This document shows positions 18,706 through 28,225 of a stretch of DNA of 64,000 nt, piece after piece. The DNA is from Candidatus Heimdallarchaeota archaeon (GTDB lineage: Archaea > Asgardarchaeota > Heimdallarchaeia > JABLTI01): the NCBI GenBank assembly GCA_019056785.1, contig DXJV01000085.1, positions 16,476 through 80,475 of the forward strand, in the 5' to 3' direction. The first letter of the stretch is position 1. Each line of letters starts with the position of its first letter. Under the pieces are notes generated by a model. That model did no database searches. It saw only the letters and a list, made by a program, of their open reading frames with translations, and was not told the DNA's origin. The translations under genes were made by a program, and so were the position numbers.

Positions 18706-19260
18706 TTAAGGTCTGGAACAGAGGACACCGACATCTTCAACTTGAGCGGTCCATTCATCTTCAACGATGAGAGAGGTTTTGGCGAGCTCTTCACGCAACA
18801 ACTCGAGTGACCATTTCTTGCGAAGGATGGAAATTGCTAATTTTGCCTTACTTTTGGCTACACGCTCAATTTCGGTCAGCGTTTTAATTGGAAGGGGTAA
18901 ATTTTGCAAATGGGTTACAGAGACTATCTTATCAAATAATTCGGAACGAAAGGGAAGGTGGTCAGAATCAGCAACGATAAAATCGATGTCCGGAAATTTT
19001 TCGTGAGCAATTTTAATCATTTCGTACGATAGGTCGATACCAATAAGTGGGGCATTTCTAATATCTTCATGCTGTTCTTGTAAAATCCCTAAGAACATGC
19101 CTGTGCCGCAACCAACGTCTATAATGGCATCGTTGCTTGTAAGCACTAAACGTAAGAATATTTCCCAATATTTCTGCTCTTGAATGCTAGAATATCGTTT
19201 GTCATAGATTTTTGCTGAAGCGTTATACCGATCAGCAATCTCTTTTTTGTGTTTCGCCAC
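18706..19260 (-). CDS. Class I SAM-dependent methyltransferase
   Basis: A 184-residue enzyme. It begins with the usual IADRYNASAKIYDKRY lead-in. Motif I is IIDVGCGTGMFLGIL, the acidic region is LIGIDLSYEMIKIAHE, VADSDHLPFRSE is the motif III-like part, and VAKSKAKLAISIL ends the fold. It ends soon after the core, so it carries no extra domain. Substrate unknown. Confidence 0.85.
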   Translation of the reverse strand: MAKHKKEIADRYNASAKIYDKRYSSIQEQKYWEIFLRLVLTSNDAIIDVGCGTGMFLGILQEQHEDIRNAPLIGIDLSYEMIKIAHEKFPDIDFIVADSDHLPFRSELFDKIVSVTHLQNLPLPIKTLTEIERVAKSKAKLAISILRKKWSLELLREELAKTSLIVEDEWTAQVEDVGVLCSRP

Positions 19261-19381
19261 TAACTAGAACTGTCCTTTTTAATTACCACTTTAAATTTCA
19301 AAGGTTGTTGTCTTTTACCAACCGTGTTCTTTTTTTTCAACTGGGCTATGCTTTTTAAATTGCACTGTAGCTTTTCGAAAG

Positions 19382-20092
19382 TTATTCTTCTTTTTTCGTT
19401 AAGATAATTCGAGCATCTACGACCAAAAGGTCATTTTCATAGGCGAAAATGGGGTTTAAATCAACCTCTAAAATATCTTGAATATAATCTATGCTCAATT
19501 GCGAAACTTTCAATAAAACATCAACAATATTTTGCAAATTCACTTTTGGCCCGCCTCGCGCTCCGAGTAGGATAGGCAGTGCTTTTATTTCGTGAATCAT
19601 TTCCATAGCATCACGTTCGGTTATAGGTGCAATTCGGAATGCAACGTCTTTCAATACTTCAACAAAAATGCCACCAAAACCAAACATCACTGCCGGACCG
19701 AAAGTGGGGTCGCGAGTGACACCTATGATCAACTCGTCTGCAGGCTCTGCCATTTTTTCGAGAAGCACGCCTTGAACCTCTGCGTTGGGGTTGTGCTTTT
19801 TGATATTCGCAATAATTTTATTGTAAGCGTTAATTGCTTCCTTTTCCGTTTTGATGTTAAGTTGCACGCCCCCTGCGTCTGTTTTGTGAATAACTTGGGG
19901 GGAGACGATTTTCATTGCCAACGGGAAGCCCACTTTTTTAGCAACACTTTTAACTTCGTCAGCCGACTTGGCAACTGCAAAATCAGTTGTAGGAATACCC
20001 AGTTCTTTAATGATCCTTTTTGACTCCGGCTCTAAAAGGAAAGTTCTATTCTCTCCTCTGGCCTTATCAATAATCTTTTGAATGGTTGTCAC
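19382..20092 (-). CDS. acdB: Acetyl-CoA synthetase (ADP-forming), beta subunit, ATP-grasp
   Basis: A 236-residue ATP-grasp protein matching the small subunit of ADP-forming acyl-CoA synthetase. This enzyme makes ATP and a free acid from acyl-CoA, ADP and phosphate, a main ATP-yielding step of archaeal peptide and sugar fermentation. Visible are ELGIPTTDFAVAKSADEV, KIVSPQVIHKTDAGGV, ELIIGVTRDPTFGPAVMFG and EVDLNPIFAYENDLLVVDA. The alpha subunit is not in the window. The gene lies 160 bases from the divergent oxidoreductase operon. Confidence 0.9.
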   Translation of the reverse strand: MTTIQKIIDKARGENRTFLLEPESKRIIKELGIPTTDFAVAKSADEVKSVAKKVGFPLAMKIVSPQVIHKTDAGGVQLNIKTEKEAINAYNKIIANIKKHNPNAEVQGVLLEKMAEPADELIIGVTRDPTFGPAVMFGFGGIFVEVLKDVAFRIAPITERDAMEMIHEIKALPILLGARGGPKVNLQNIVDVLLKVSQLSIDYIQDILEVDLNPIFAYENDLLVVDARIILTKKEE

Positions 20093-20252
20093 GAATGATC
20101 AATCCAGTGTATTTGTTTATTACATATTCCGAGACTCCTTTTCTCTTTAAAAAATTTGGTTTGAATTCAAGAGAACCGCTATTAGGTGTTCTTTTTCTCC
20201 TTGAACAAAACAATCGGAAAGGTAAAAAATAGCTTAGAAGTATTACTGTGGT

Positions 20253-22376
20253 TTGATTAGAAAGTTATTGATTAGTTATTGGAGGACAAAACCAATAAAG
20301 AAGCAAATTAAAGAGCACCCCATTCTCCCACCTAAGGAAGGTCGTGTAGTAACATTCACTTTTGATGGAAAAGAGTTACAAGGCATAGAGGGGATGGCGG
20401 TCGCATCAGTTCTATTTATGAATGATATCAAAGTTTTCGGCGAACATTATGTTGATCATTCACCACAAGGTATCTTTTGTGCCAACGGGCAATGCGCGCA
20501 ATGCACCCTTATAATCGATGGGAAGCCATTAAAGTCTTGCATGACGGCCTTAAAAGAGGGGATGCGCATTGAAAGTTTGAAAGGCGTACCAGCACTTCCA
20601 TCAGAGGATGAACCCGTTCCAGTCTCTAACATACAAACAAAAGAAGTGGAAGTGTTGATTATTGGTGGCGGTCCTTCAGGTCTGTCAGCAGCAAAAGTCC
20701 TTGGAGAGAAGAATATCCCTGTGTTGTTAGTTGATGATAAGGATAGACTTGGCGGGAAATTGGTTCTACAAACGCACAAGTTTTTTGGTTCGGCTGAAGA
20801 TGTTTATGCTGGGAGACGGGGAATAGAAATTGCCAAGATTCTTGCAGAGGACTTGCGACAATTGCCCTCTGTTGAAGTTTGGCTTCAGAGCACCGTTGTA
20901 GGTGTTTTTAGTGATAAAATTGTTGGCGTTTTAAGAGAAAATGAGAATTATGTCCTTATTAAACCAAAATATCTCCTCGTCGCCACCGGTGCAAGAGAAA
21001 AAATGCTCACTTTCAAAGGAAATACTCTGCCGGGTGTCTATGGTGCGGGTGCTTTTCAGACATTAGTAAATCGGGATCTTGTCAAAGCAGCTGAAAAGAT
21101 TTTCATTGTCGGTGGTGGTAATGTTGGATTAATTGCCGGCTATCATGCCATACAGGCGGGAATACAAGTTGTCGGTTTAGTCGAAGCGTTACCTCGTTGT
21201 GGCGGTTATAAAGTACATGAGGACAAATTACGACGCTCAGGAGTGCCCATTTTCACCTCTCATACCATCTTATCAGCAAACGGCACAAATAAGGTGGAGT
21301 CAGTGACCATTGCAGCCCTGGATGAAAACTGGCATCCGATAGCTGGAACGGAAAAAACATTCGAATGTGATACAGTGTTAATTGCTGTGGGGTTGGCTTC
21401 TGTAGATGAATTTTACCAAAAAGCAAAGGATTTTGGAATGGAGGTTTGGGTAGCCGGAGATGCCGACGAAATCGCCGAAGCATCAGCAGCGATTTTCACG
21501 GGGAGAATTGCTGGCATTAAAATACTCGAGACAATGGGGATTGATACAGGAGAAAATATTGAACAACTCGAGCAGAAGGCTGAAATTATGAAAAGCCGAC
21601 CCCCGCCACCTAAAACGCCCACGGTTTTTGATCTTGAGGAAGGGGTCTTTCCTGTTTTCCATTGCACCCAAGAAATCCCTTGCGATCCTTGCACGTCTGT
21701 TTGCCCGCGTGACCTAATAAAAATGTCTGGTGATTCCATTCTCTCATTACCATATTTCACTAACGAAGAGCCATGTATTGGCTGTGGAAGATGTGTGGCT
21801 GTTTGTCCTGGTTTAGCCATTACTCTGGCGGACTATCGGAAAGATCCGGACTTTGTTTATGTCACATTACCTTCTGAATTGGGTGAGAAACGCATAAAGA
21901 AAGGTGATATTGTTCATATAATGAGTAATACAACAGAAATTGGTGACTACAAAGTAGAACGAGTGAGAATACTGAAGGAATTCCCGAAGACCGAGCTGGT
22001 AACAGTCAAACTTCCGAAAGAGCAAGCAAAAGAAGCAACAGGAATTTTGGTGCAAAGGGTGGAAAGCTATTCAGAACCAATGGAGATTTATCATAAAGAA
22101 GCTCTGGCAGATGAAGCTATTGTTTGCCGTTGCGAGCGTGTCACCGCAGGGGAAATTCGTAAGTGGATACGGAGAGGGATTGTTGATATGAATGAATTAA
22201 AAGCAATTACTCGTGCGGGGATGGGAGCATGTGGTGGAAAGACTTGTAACCTTCTTATTCAGCGAATCTTTCGTGAAGAAGGCATCAAAGATGTAGTGCC
22301 TGGAACACCTCGACCATTGTTTGTCGAAGTACCGCTGGGTATTTTCGCCGGGACCAAAAAGGAGGAAGAAAAATGA
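20253..22376 (+). CDS. Iron-sulfur flavoprotein oxidoreductase, HcnAB / proline dehydrogenase alpha-like fusion
   Basis: A 707-residue multidomain redox protein. An N-terminal plant-type [2Fe-2S] ferredoxin domain (CANGQCAQC and later LKSC) is followed by an FAD site at IIGGGPSGLSAAKVL and an NAD(P)-like second Rossmann site at IVGGGNVGLIAGY. A C-terminal bacterioferritin-ferredoxin-like [2Fe-2S] motif reads CRCERVTAGEIR with ACGGKTC. Between these lie Cys clusters for [4Fe-4S] centres: CIGCGRCVAVCPG and CDPCTSVCP. The layout matches the electron-accepting subunit of HCN-synthase, sarcosine-oxidase and archaeal L-proline dehydrogenase complexes. It starts at TTG. The next gene overlaps by 4 bases (ATGA) and supplies the substrate-oxidising flavoprotein. 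Confidence 0.88.
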   Translation: MIRKLLISYWRTKPIKKQIKEHPILPPKEGRVVTFTFDGKELQGIEGMAVASVLFMNDIKVFGEHYVDHSPQGIFCANGQCAQCTLIIDGKPLKSCMTALKEGMRIESLKGVPALPSEDEPVPVSNIQTKEVEVLIIGGGPSGLSAAKVLGEKNIPVLLVDDKDRLGGKLVLQTHKFFGSAEDVYAGRRGIEIAKILAEDLRQLPSVEVWLQSTVVGVFSDKIVGVLRENENYVLIKPKYLLVATGAREKMLTFKGNTLPGVYGAGAFQTLVNRDLVKAAEKIFIVGGGNVGLIAGYHAIQAGIQVVGLVEALPRCGGYKVHEDKLRRSGVPIFTSHTILSANGTNKVESVTIAALDENWHPIAGTEKTFECDTVLIAVGLASVDEFYQKAKDFGMEVWVAGDADEIAEASAAIFTGRIAGIKILETMGIDTGENIEQLEQKAEIMKSRPPPPKTPTVFDLEEGVFPVFHCTQEIPCDPCTSVCPRDLIKMSGDSILSLPYFTNEEPCIGCGRCVAVCPGLAITLADYRKDPDFVYVTLPSELGEKRIKKGDIVHIMSNTTEIGDYKVERVRILKEFPKTELVTVKLPKEQAKEATGILVQRVESYSEPMEIYHKEALADEAIVCRCERVTAGEIRKWIRRGIVDMNELKAITRAGMGACGGKTCNLLIQRIFREEGIKDVVPGTPRPLFVEVPLGIFAGTKKEEEK

Positions 22377-23539
22377 CGACTTACGATGTGATTGTCATTG
22401 GCGCGGGCAGCGTTGGCGTACCATTAACGAAAATCCTCGCTGAAACAGGCTTAAAGGTTCTATGCATTGACCAACATCCCTCTCCGGGTCAAGGGGATAA
22501 TAAACATGCCATAGGTGGCATCAGGGCTACCCATAGCCAAAAAGGGAAAATCTGGGTTGCTTTACGTTCACTCGAGATCCTACGAACTTGGGAAGAAAAA
22601 TATGGCGAAGACATCGACTGGATAGAAGGTGGCTACCTCTTTGTCGCTTATAGAGAGGAAGAGGAACGGCTACTCAAAGAAACTATCAAGTTTCAAAAAA
22701 AACAAGGACTGAATATCAATTGGATTGATGCCGAAGAGGTAAATGAACTTGTCCCGGGTATAACTTCTGAAGGGTTATTGGGTGGCACATATTCTCCGGA
22801 GGATGGGCATGCAAACTCCTTACTAATTAATCATGCCTTCTATAGTCAAGCATTGATTAATGGCGCGGAATTCAAATTTAAGGAAGCGGTCACAGATATC
22901 ATTGTTACACATGGCGAAGTCCAAAGTGTGAGAACAACAAAGAATAGCTATAACGCCATTTTTGTGATCAATGCTGCAGGAGCACATGCACAATACATCG
23001 CAAATATGGCTGGAATACAAGTGCCAGTAATGAGTGACATGCATGAGGCGGGGATAACAGAACCCGTGAAACGCTTCTTCGATCCATTGGTGGTTGACAT
23101 TAGACCCCAGCAAAATGAATTGTTTGGCAATTCGAAGAATTATTATTTCTACCAAAACAAGCTTGGACAGATTATCTTTTGCATTACACCAGACCCACCA
23201 CAATATGGTTTGAGTACACAAGAAACAAGTCAGTTCCTTCCGCAAGTCTCACAACGACTTGTTAACCTTGTTCCTCGATTAAGAAATATCAAAGTCAGAC
23301 GAACTTGGCGGGGGCGGTATCCAAATACACCTGATGGTATGCCCATTGTTGGCCCTGTAAAAGGAGTAGAAGGCTATATCAATGTCGTTGGCCTTGGTGG
23401 CCAGGGATTAATGCTTGGCCCAGGTCTAAGTGAAGTCGTTGCGAGATTCATCAATGATAAAATGACAGAACGTGACCAATTAATTTTCGAAGAATTCTCC
23501 CTTTACCGGAACTTTAGCAGTCAAGAGTTACTTAAGTGA
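22373..23539 (+). CDS. FAD-dependent amino-acid/amine oxidase (DAO family), catalytic partner
   Basis: A 388-residue DAO-family flavoprotein related to sarcosine oxidase beta, HcnC and proline dehydrogenase beta. The FAD motif is VIVIGAGSVGVPLTKIL. HAIGGIRATHSQ and TWRGRYPNTPDGMPIVGPV are family landmarks, and GLGGQGLMLGPGLSEVVA near the end is the FAD-closing motif. It overlaps the iron-sulfur subunit gene by 4 bases, so the two products most likely form one membrane-free dehydrogenase. The substrate could be proline, glycine, sarcosine or another secondary amine; the sequence alone does not decide. Confidence 0.88.
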   Translation: MTTYDVIVIGAGSVGVPLTKILAETGLKVLCIDQHPSPGQGDNKHAIGGIRATHSQKGKIWVALRSLEILRTWEEKYGEDIDWIEGGYLFVAYREEEERLLKETIKFQKKQGLNINWIDAEEVNELVPGITSEGLLGGTYSPEDGHANSLLINHAFYSQALINGAEFKFKEAVTDIIVTHGEVQSVRTTKNSYNAIFVINAAGAHAQYIANMAGIQVPVMSDMHEAGITEPVKRFFDPLVVDIRPQQNELFGNSKNYYFYQNKLGQIIFCITPDPPQYGLSTQETSQFLPQVSQRLVNLVPRLRNIKVRRTWRGRYPNTPDGMPIVGPVKGVEGYINVVGLGGQGLMLGPGLSEVVARFINDKMTERDQLIFEEFSLYRNFSSQELLK

Positions 23540-23557
23540 GCCATGAAAGATCGGCAG

Positions 23558-24070
23558 CTAAGCATTACTACTGTTCAAAAATTCATGAACAAACGACCGT
23601 ACTTTCTGGAATTCCACCCAAGAAAGAGGTTGAGAAGTGAAGCGCGCTTTTTCATAGAGAGCAAACATTTTTTTAGCGTTGGGAAGAGAAAGGGAAGGTG
23701 CCCCGGCTAAAAGTCGGAGAAGCTCGTCGGATGGGACAGTTAATGCTTTCGTAATCGAAAGTTCTTCTCTACAAAATAGTTTGAAGGCATAAAAGAGAAC
23801 AATTACAGCTTCAGCATATTTTTCTTCTCGAGCAAATTTTTCAGCTCTGGATAGAACCGTTTCTATTGGCATTTGGTTGTTTAAATTCTCTTCGACTTCT
23901 GCCCGAAGATAACGAAGTTTTTTCTTTCGGAGAGTTTTTACTAACACATATAAAAGGATACTACCACAAGCTACCCCGAAAATGATTCCGAAGATGGTAA
24001 AGAGATCCAATGAAAATTTTCTCCTACTCGAGTTTTTTATAACAGTTAATATTACTTCCAACTCTTGCAA
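23558..24070 (-). CDS. Membrane protein with DUF4129-like C-terminal domain
   Basis: A 170-residue protein with one membrane span near residues 24-46 (IFGIIFGVACGSILLYVLV), a basic stop-transfer sequence, then a helical cytoplasmic domain. The domain shows repeated helices and the ending LYEKARFTSQPLSWVEFQ, which resembles the DUF4129 region found at the C terminus of transglutaminase-type membrane proteins. No transglutaminase gene is nearby. Role unknown. Confidence 0.6.
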   Translation of the reverse strand: MQELEVILTVIKNSSRRKFSLDLFTIFGIIFGVACGSILLYVLVKTLRKKKLRYLRAEVEENLNNQMPIETVLSRAEKFAREEKYAEAVIVLFYAFKLFCREELSITKALTVPSDELLRLLAGAPSLSLPNAKKMFALYEKARFTSQPLSWVEFQKVRSFVHEFLNSSNA

Positions 24071-24516
24071 TAACTAACTACTACTACTAGGGTTAGAAAA
24101 AGTCTATTAAAATGTAGTGAAAAATTTCTTCTTTTTAAAATTAATGTTCGATAACCAGTCAAAATTCTCATTTTAGAGCTGGAGTATCTATACTGCAAGT
24201 TCCAAATATCCATCCTTTAATGAACTTCTTTTTCCAGCTGGAATCATAGCGGTGTCATTTGAGTGAGTCCATTGATATGTGTCGACTTTGAAACTATTTC
24301 TTTAAGAATTCATAATAAAAAATAATTTTAATGTAACTTTTTTCTTTATATGCATCCTTATACAAATCGACTAAAAGTATTTATTAATACAATTGACTTA
24401 TTTTGAAAGAGAGCAGTGCTTGCCAGAGTATAAAAGGCAATTATTACTATTCATCAATAAAAATAACTCCTCCAACAAATATCTATGTCAATATAACTAA
24501 AGTGGGTGACCTACCG
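24071..24516. other. Intergenic region with candidate pyruvate kinase promoter
   Basis: About 446 bases without a convincing gene. TTTATATG near 24345 is a good TATA candidate for the downstream gene and would leave a leader of about 145 bases to the GTG at 24517. An inverted pair AGCTGGA (about 24177) and TCCAGCT (about 24232) is separated by about 48 bases and is of doubtful meaning. The track ORF begins at TTG 24403 inside this region, but that stretch does not match pyruvate kinase. Confidence 0.4.
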
Positions 24517-25980
24517 GTGGTAAAGCGAGCAAAAGTTAGGAATAAAAATTTTGCCAAAACAAAAATTGTTTGCACAATTGGCCCCAAGTCGGAAGACGAA
24601 GCAACCATCGAAGAGATGATTATCACCGGTATGGATGTCGCTCGTTTGAATTTTTCTCACGGAACTCATGAATGGCATCGAAAGGTTTTCGAAAGAATTC
24701 GCACATTATCCGACGAAATCGCCATTCTTTTTGACTTGCAAGGACCAAAAATTCGTTTAGGAGAAATTGAAGGACAAATTACCCTCACTCGAGGGCAAGA
24801 CATTATCTTAACCACCGAAGACATTCTCGGAAAAGAGAATCGCTTTAGTGTTTCCTTGAAGACGCTACCCGAAACACTCAAGAAAAATGACCTTATTTAC
24901 ATAAATGATGGCATTATTAGCTTGCGAGTTCTTAAGGTGGAAGAGACAGAAATTTTTTGCCGTGTTCTTTCTTCAGGCATTATCTCGAGTAAAAAAGGAA
25001 TCAATATCCCAAATGTTGAACTAAATGTCCCGTGTTTAACAACCAAAGATAAAAACGACCTTGCTTTCGCTCTTTCTCTCGAGCCTGATTATCTTGCACT
25101 CTCTTTTGTGCGAATCGCTGAAGATGTTAAAGCACTTCGAGCATTGATTAATGAAGAAGGCTTAACTATTCCTATTATCAGTAAGATAGAGCATGCATTT
25201 GCAGTGCGAAATTTTGATGCCATCTTGAAAGAAACAGATGCAATTATGGTTGCTCGCGGGGATCTTGGAATAGAAACGCCGGTGGAAAAATTACCACTCT
25301 TGCAGAAAGAATTGATACGTAAATGCAATTTCGCAGGGAAACCGGTTATTACAGCAACACAAATGCTCGAGTCAATGACAAACAACCCAAGACCAACACG
25401 GGCAGAGGTGAATGATGTAGCTAACGCTATTTTTGATGGCACCGACGCAGTAATGCTTAGTGCAGAAACAGCAATAGGAAAATATCCAATTCATGCTATT
25501 CGCTTAATGAATAAAATTGCATTGAATGTGGAAAAAGAATTGCACTGGAGGGACTATCCAAAACAAAAAATCCCAAAAGAAGAGCTTGTGGCGGAAAATC
25601 TTGCAACAGCTGCCGGCATGCTCGTCGAAAAGATGCCTGTGAAAGGAATCATTGCATTTACAGAAGGAGGTTTTAGTGCGAGACTAATAGCCAAACACCG
25701 GCCAAGTGCCCGAATCTTCGTAGCAACCCCAAGTAAAAAAGTTGTTCGTGAATTAGGGCTTATTTGGGGGTGTTTGCCACTCTTGGTGAAAGAATATCAA
25801 AATATTGACCAAATGGTCGTGGAAACTGTAAACTACGCAAAGAACATCGGCTATTTTAAGGATGATGATATAATTATCATAGTCTCAGGCTCACGCCTAT
25901 CTCCCGGGAAGACGAATTTACTACGAGCATATACTGTTGGTGATATTCCTTCTCCGGAAGAATTTAATGCCATCCTCTAA
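24517..25980 (+). CDS. pyk: Pyruvate kinase
   Basis: About 487 residues. It converts phosphoenolpyruvate and ADP to pyruvate and ATP at the end of glycolysis. Landmarks are TKIVCTIGPKSEDEATI, DVARLNFSHGTHEWH, FDLQGPKIRLGEI, the metal/substrate signature IISKIEHAFAV, MVARGDLGIE and NPRPTRAEVNDVANA with DGTDAVMLSAETAIG. I place the start at GTG 24517 with GGTGA upstream (giving MVKRAKVRNKNFAK). This fits the family length, while the longer track ORF adds 38 unrelated residues. Confidence 0.95.
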   Translation: MVKRAKVRNKNFAKTKIVCTIGPKSEDEATIEEMIITGMDVARLNFSHGTHEWHRKVFERIRTLSDEIAILFDLQGPKIRLGEIEGQITLTRGQDIILTTEDILGKENRFSVSLKTLPETLKKNDLIYINDGIISLRVLKVEETEIFCRVLSSGIISSKKGINIPNVELNVPCLTTKDKNDLAFALSLEPDYLALSFVRIAEDVKALRALINEEGLTIPIISKIEHAFAVRNFDAILKETDAIMVARGDLGIETPVEKLPLLQKELIRKCNFAGKPVITATQMLESMTNNPRPTRAEVNDVANAIFDGTDAVMLSAETAIGKYPIHAIRLMNKIALNVEKELHWRDYPKQKIPKEELVAENLATAAGMLVEKMPVKGIIAFTEGGFSARLIAKHRPSARIFVATPSKKVVRELGLIWGCLPLLVKEYQNIDQMVVETVNYAKNIGYFKDDDIIIIVSGSRLSPGKTNLLRAYTVGDIPSPEEFNAIL

Positions 25981-25997
25981 AGACAGGGTTGCGTTCC

Positions 25998-27125
25998 TTA
26001 ACTCATTTGTTGTATAAGTGACATTATTCGTTCGATTACTTTTTGATCCCCCAAGATTTGGAAATACTCAATCAAATCTCTGAGAAAGAGTCGAGCTTCC
26101 AGTGTATGTCCTAATTCTGCCATCAGTTGTGCATGGTCAATGAGTTTTAAGCAAAGATTGTACTCATATTTTGATGGGTTGTCTTTTGAAAGATAGCCGT
26201 TTAATTCAAAGCCAAAAAATTTCAAGGGAATCTTCTGAGGAGTAATTAACCGCTTAATTTTCCGGTCATATTTTGCCCGTTGCAATTTAATCATAATATC
26301 TTGTTTCATTGCTGCATTTAGTTCTTTAGAGATTTCAGTGAGAGCTCTGCTCTTCAAGGATTCAGTGACAAGAAAGTTTATGTGCAGATCCAAAGCTAAA
26401 AAGACATTCCCTTCCTTTGTTTTGGAATCCAGTTTTTTAACTTCACAGGGAACTTGAATTTCAATAACTCTATCCAGAATTCTTTTCTCTCGTTCCAGGT
26501 CCGCAAGACGGGAGTGGGCATCTTTATTGAAAGTAATTTCATCCCAATAAAGATCGATGCCATCATACAAAGCTTTTTTCAAACTCTCTTGTGACTCGAG
26601 AACCGAAGCAGCAGTCTCGAATTCTAACGTGTAGATGAATCGCAGCAAGTTACTTGGAGAGAAGGCGCGTGTCTGCGCAGCAATAGTCCGTGGTGTTGTA
26701 GGTGTTATTTGATAATAATTGATAGCAACCAAACCAACAGTTACCAGGAATTGAGCAAACTTAGACTCAGCAATTTGCCGGTTTATTTCTGGAAGAAGAG
26801 TTGGAGATTGTTCTTCAAGTTGATACACAGCAAGACCAACAACCTCGAGGTTAAAAGGGAGCATATATTTGAATGCCTGAATCTCCGAAAGCTCTTCCTT
26901 AGTGGGTATAATGCTTTGTTCTTTTACAGTTGTGCCTTCTGTAGTTCTAAAATGAACAGCAGTAAGAACAGTGACCTCCTTTCTTTCTGGTTCTATCGTT
27001 CCAAGTAGAATTGAGAAGCGCAAATCTTTTGAGTGTTCTAAACAGATTGTTCGCAAATCGTTAAGCAAGGGCTCATTAATAACAAGTGACAAACAACTCA
27101 CCACTAAAGGATAACCATCTGCCAA
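25998..27125 (-). CDS. Unknown protein, possible MPN-like N-terminal domain
   Basis: A 375-residue soluble protein. The first 150 residues have a beta-alpha pattern (FSILLGTIEPERKEVTVLTA and later MLPFNLEVVGLAVYQ) that recalls the non-catalytic MPN fold of Rpn8, CSN6 or eIF3 subunits. There is no JAMM metal motif, so any such domain would be inactive. A charged coiled-coil region (about 200-300) and a helical end (HAQLMAELGHTLEARLFLRD) follow. It converges on pyruvate kinase. The MPN suggestion is by eye and weak; the gene itself is secure. Confidence 0.65.
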   Translation of the reverse strand: MADGYPLVVSCLSLVINEPLLNDLRTICLEHSKDLRFSILLGTIEPERKEVTVLTAVHFRTTEGTTVKEQSIIPTKEELSEIQAFKYMLPFNLEVVGLAVYQLEEQSPTLLPEINRQIAESKFAQFLVTVGLVAINYYQITPTTPRTIAAQTRAFSPSNLLRFIYTLEFETAASVLESQESLKKALYDGIDLYWDEITFNKDAHSRLADLEREKRILDRVIEIQVPCEVKKLDSKTKEGNVFLALDLHINFLVTESLKSRALTEISKELNAAMKQDIMIKLQRAKYDRKIKRLITPQKIPLKFFGFELNGYLSKDNPSKYEYNLCLKLIDHAQLMAELGHTLEARLFLRDLIEYFQILGDQKVIERIMSLIQQMS

Positions 27126-27271
27126 TTATTAAAGATGTCTAAAAAATAGGTTAAAAGTTAAACAGAGGACATACTTAGTAAGGCAGCTGTTAAAAGATAA
27201 AAAGGAATAAAAACCTAAACAAAATACTTTTGAATCACGAAAAAATTATCGCGATAAAGCTTTGTGGATTG

Positions 27272-28225
27272 ATGAAAATGAAAAGAGTACTGGTTATTGG
27301 TGCCGGTGGACAAATCGGAAGCGAGCTTGTCCCCTTTCTCAGGAAAAAATATGGGAATGAAAATGTCATCGCAACAGGTAGACGAACCAAGCTACCAGAA
27401 ACGATTACTGAGCATGGCCCTTGGATGTACCTCGATGCCCTAAATCAAGATTCACTGAAAAAAGTGATCTATGAAAAGTCCATTGATATTGTTTATCATA
27501 TGGCTTCCATTCTCTCAGCAACTGGAGAAAAAATGCCGCAGACCGCTTGGGACATTAACATTAATGGTTTGATAAATGTCTTAGAAGTCTCGAGAAGATA
27601 TGATGTCGAACGAGTGATCTGGCCAAGTTCTATCGCTGCTTTTGGGCCAACTACTCCTAGAGAAAACACGCCAAACGAAACCATCTTACAACCAACAACA
27701 ATGTATGGAATCACAAAAGTTGCAGGAGAATTACTGGCAGAATATTACTTCAAAAAGTACGGTTTACTAACATTATCCATGCGTTTACCCGGTATTATCA
27801 GTAGCGAAACTCCTCCCGGAGGAGGGACAACTGATTACGCAGTAGAAATATTTTATGAAGCAATAAAGCATAAAAAATATACTTGCTTCTTACGAGAAGA
27901 CACAATGCTCCCAATGCTGTACCAACCAGATTGCCTTCAATGCCATCTGGATTTTGCTGAAAAAGATCCATCACTATTTAAACGCCATGTTTACAACGTT
28001 ACAGGAATGTCATTTACTGCTGGAGAACTTGTGGCAGAAATAAAGAAACATATTCCGGAACTTAAAGTAGAATACAAACCAGATTTCCGTCAAGAAATAG
28101 CTGATTCTTGGCCAAAATCAATCGATGACTCTCTTGCGCGTAAAGAATGGGGATGGAATCCAAAGTATGACCTCGCCGCAATGACAAAAGACATGATAGA
28201 AAAACTTAGCAAACGGTTGAAGTAA
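27272..28225 (+). CDS. tdh: L-threonine 3-dehydrogenase, short-chain (UDP-glucose epimerase-like) type
   Basis: About 317 residues of extended-SDR fold. The NAD motif is VLVIGAGGQIGSELV, the catalytic region has SSIAAFGP, and YGITKVAGELLAEYY supplies the Tyr-x3-Lys pair. RLPGIISSETPPGGGTTDYA is typical of SDR-type threonine dehydrogenase rather than sugar epimerases. It oxidises threonine to 2-amino-3-ketobutyrate, the substrate of the Kbl enzyme encoded at 30.5 kb. The track start (TTG 27230) gives an extra 14 residues; the ATG at 27272 or 27278 fits better. Confidence 0.88.
   Translation: MKMKRVLVIGAGGQIGSELVPFLRKKYGNENVIATGRRTKLPETITEHGPWMYLDALNQDSLKKVIYEKSIDIVYHMASILSATGEKMPQTAWDININGLINVLEVSRRYDVERVIWPSSIAAFGPTTPRENTPNETILQPTTMYGITKVAGELLAEYYFKKYGLLTLSMRLPGIISSETPPGGGTTDYAVEIFYEAIKHKKYTCFLREDTMLPMLYQPDCLQCHLDFAEKDPSLFKRHVYNVTGMSFTAGELVAEIKKHIPELKVEYKPDFRQEIADSWPKSIDDSLARKEWGWNPKYDLAAMTKDMIEKLSKRLK

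Noticed and set aside
19592-20023. 143-aa plus ORF opposite the acetyl-CoA synthetase beta gene
   Set aside because: Shadow of a conserved ATP-grasp gene, His/Cys-rich with no recognisable fold.
24175-24306. Stop-free minus-strand stretch (RNSFKVDTYQWTHSND...) upstream of pyruvate kinase
   Set aside because: About 37 codons without a good start or SD; it resembles a protein tail but may be chance. Not called as a gene.
24403-24516. TTG start of the pyruvate kinase track ORF
   Set aside because: The added residues do not match the family and a later GTG with an SD gives the right length.
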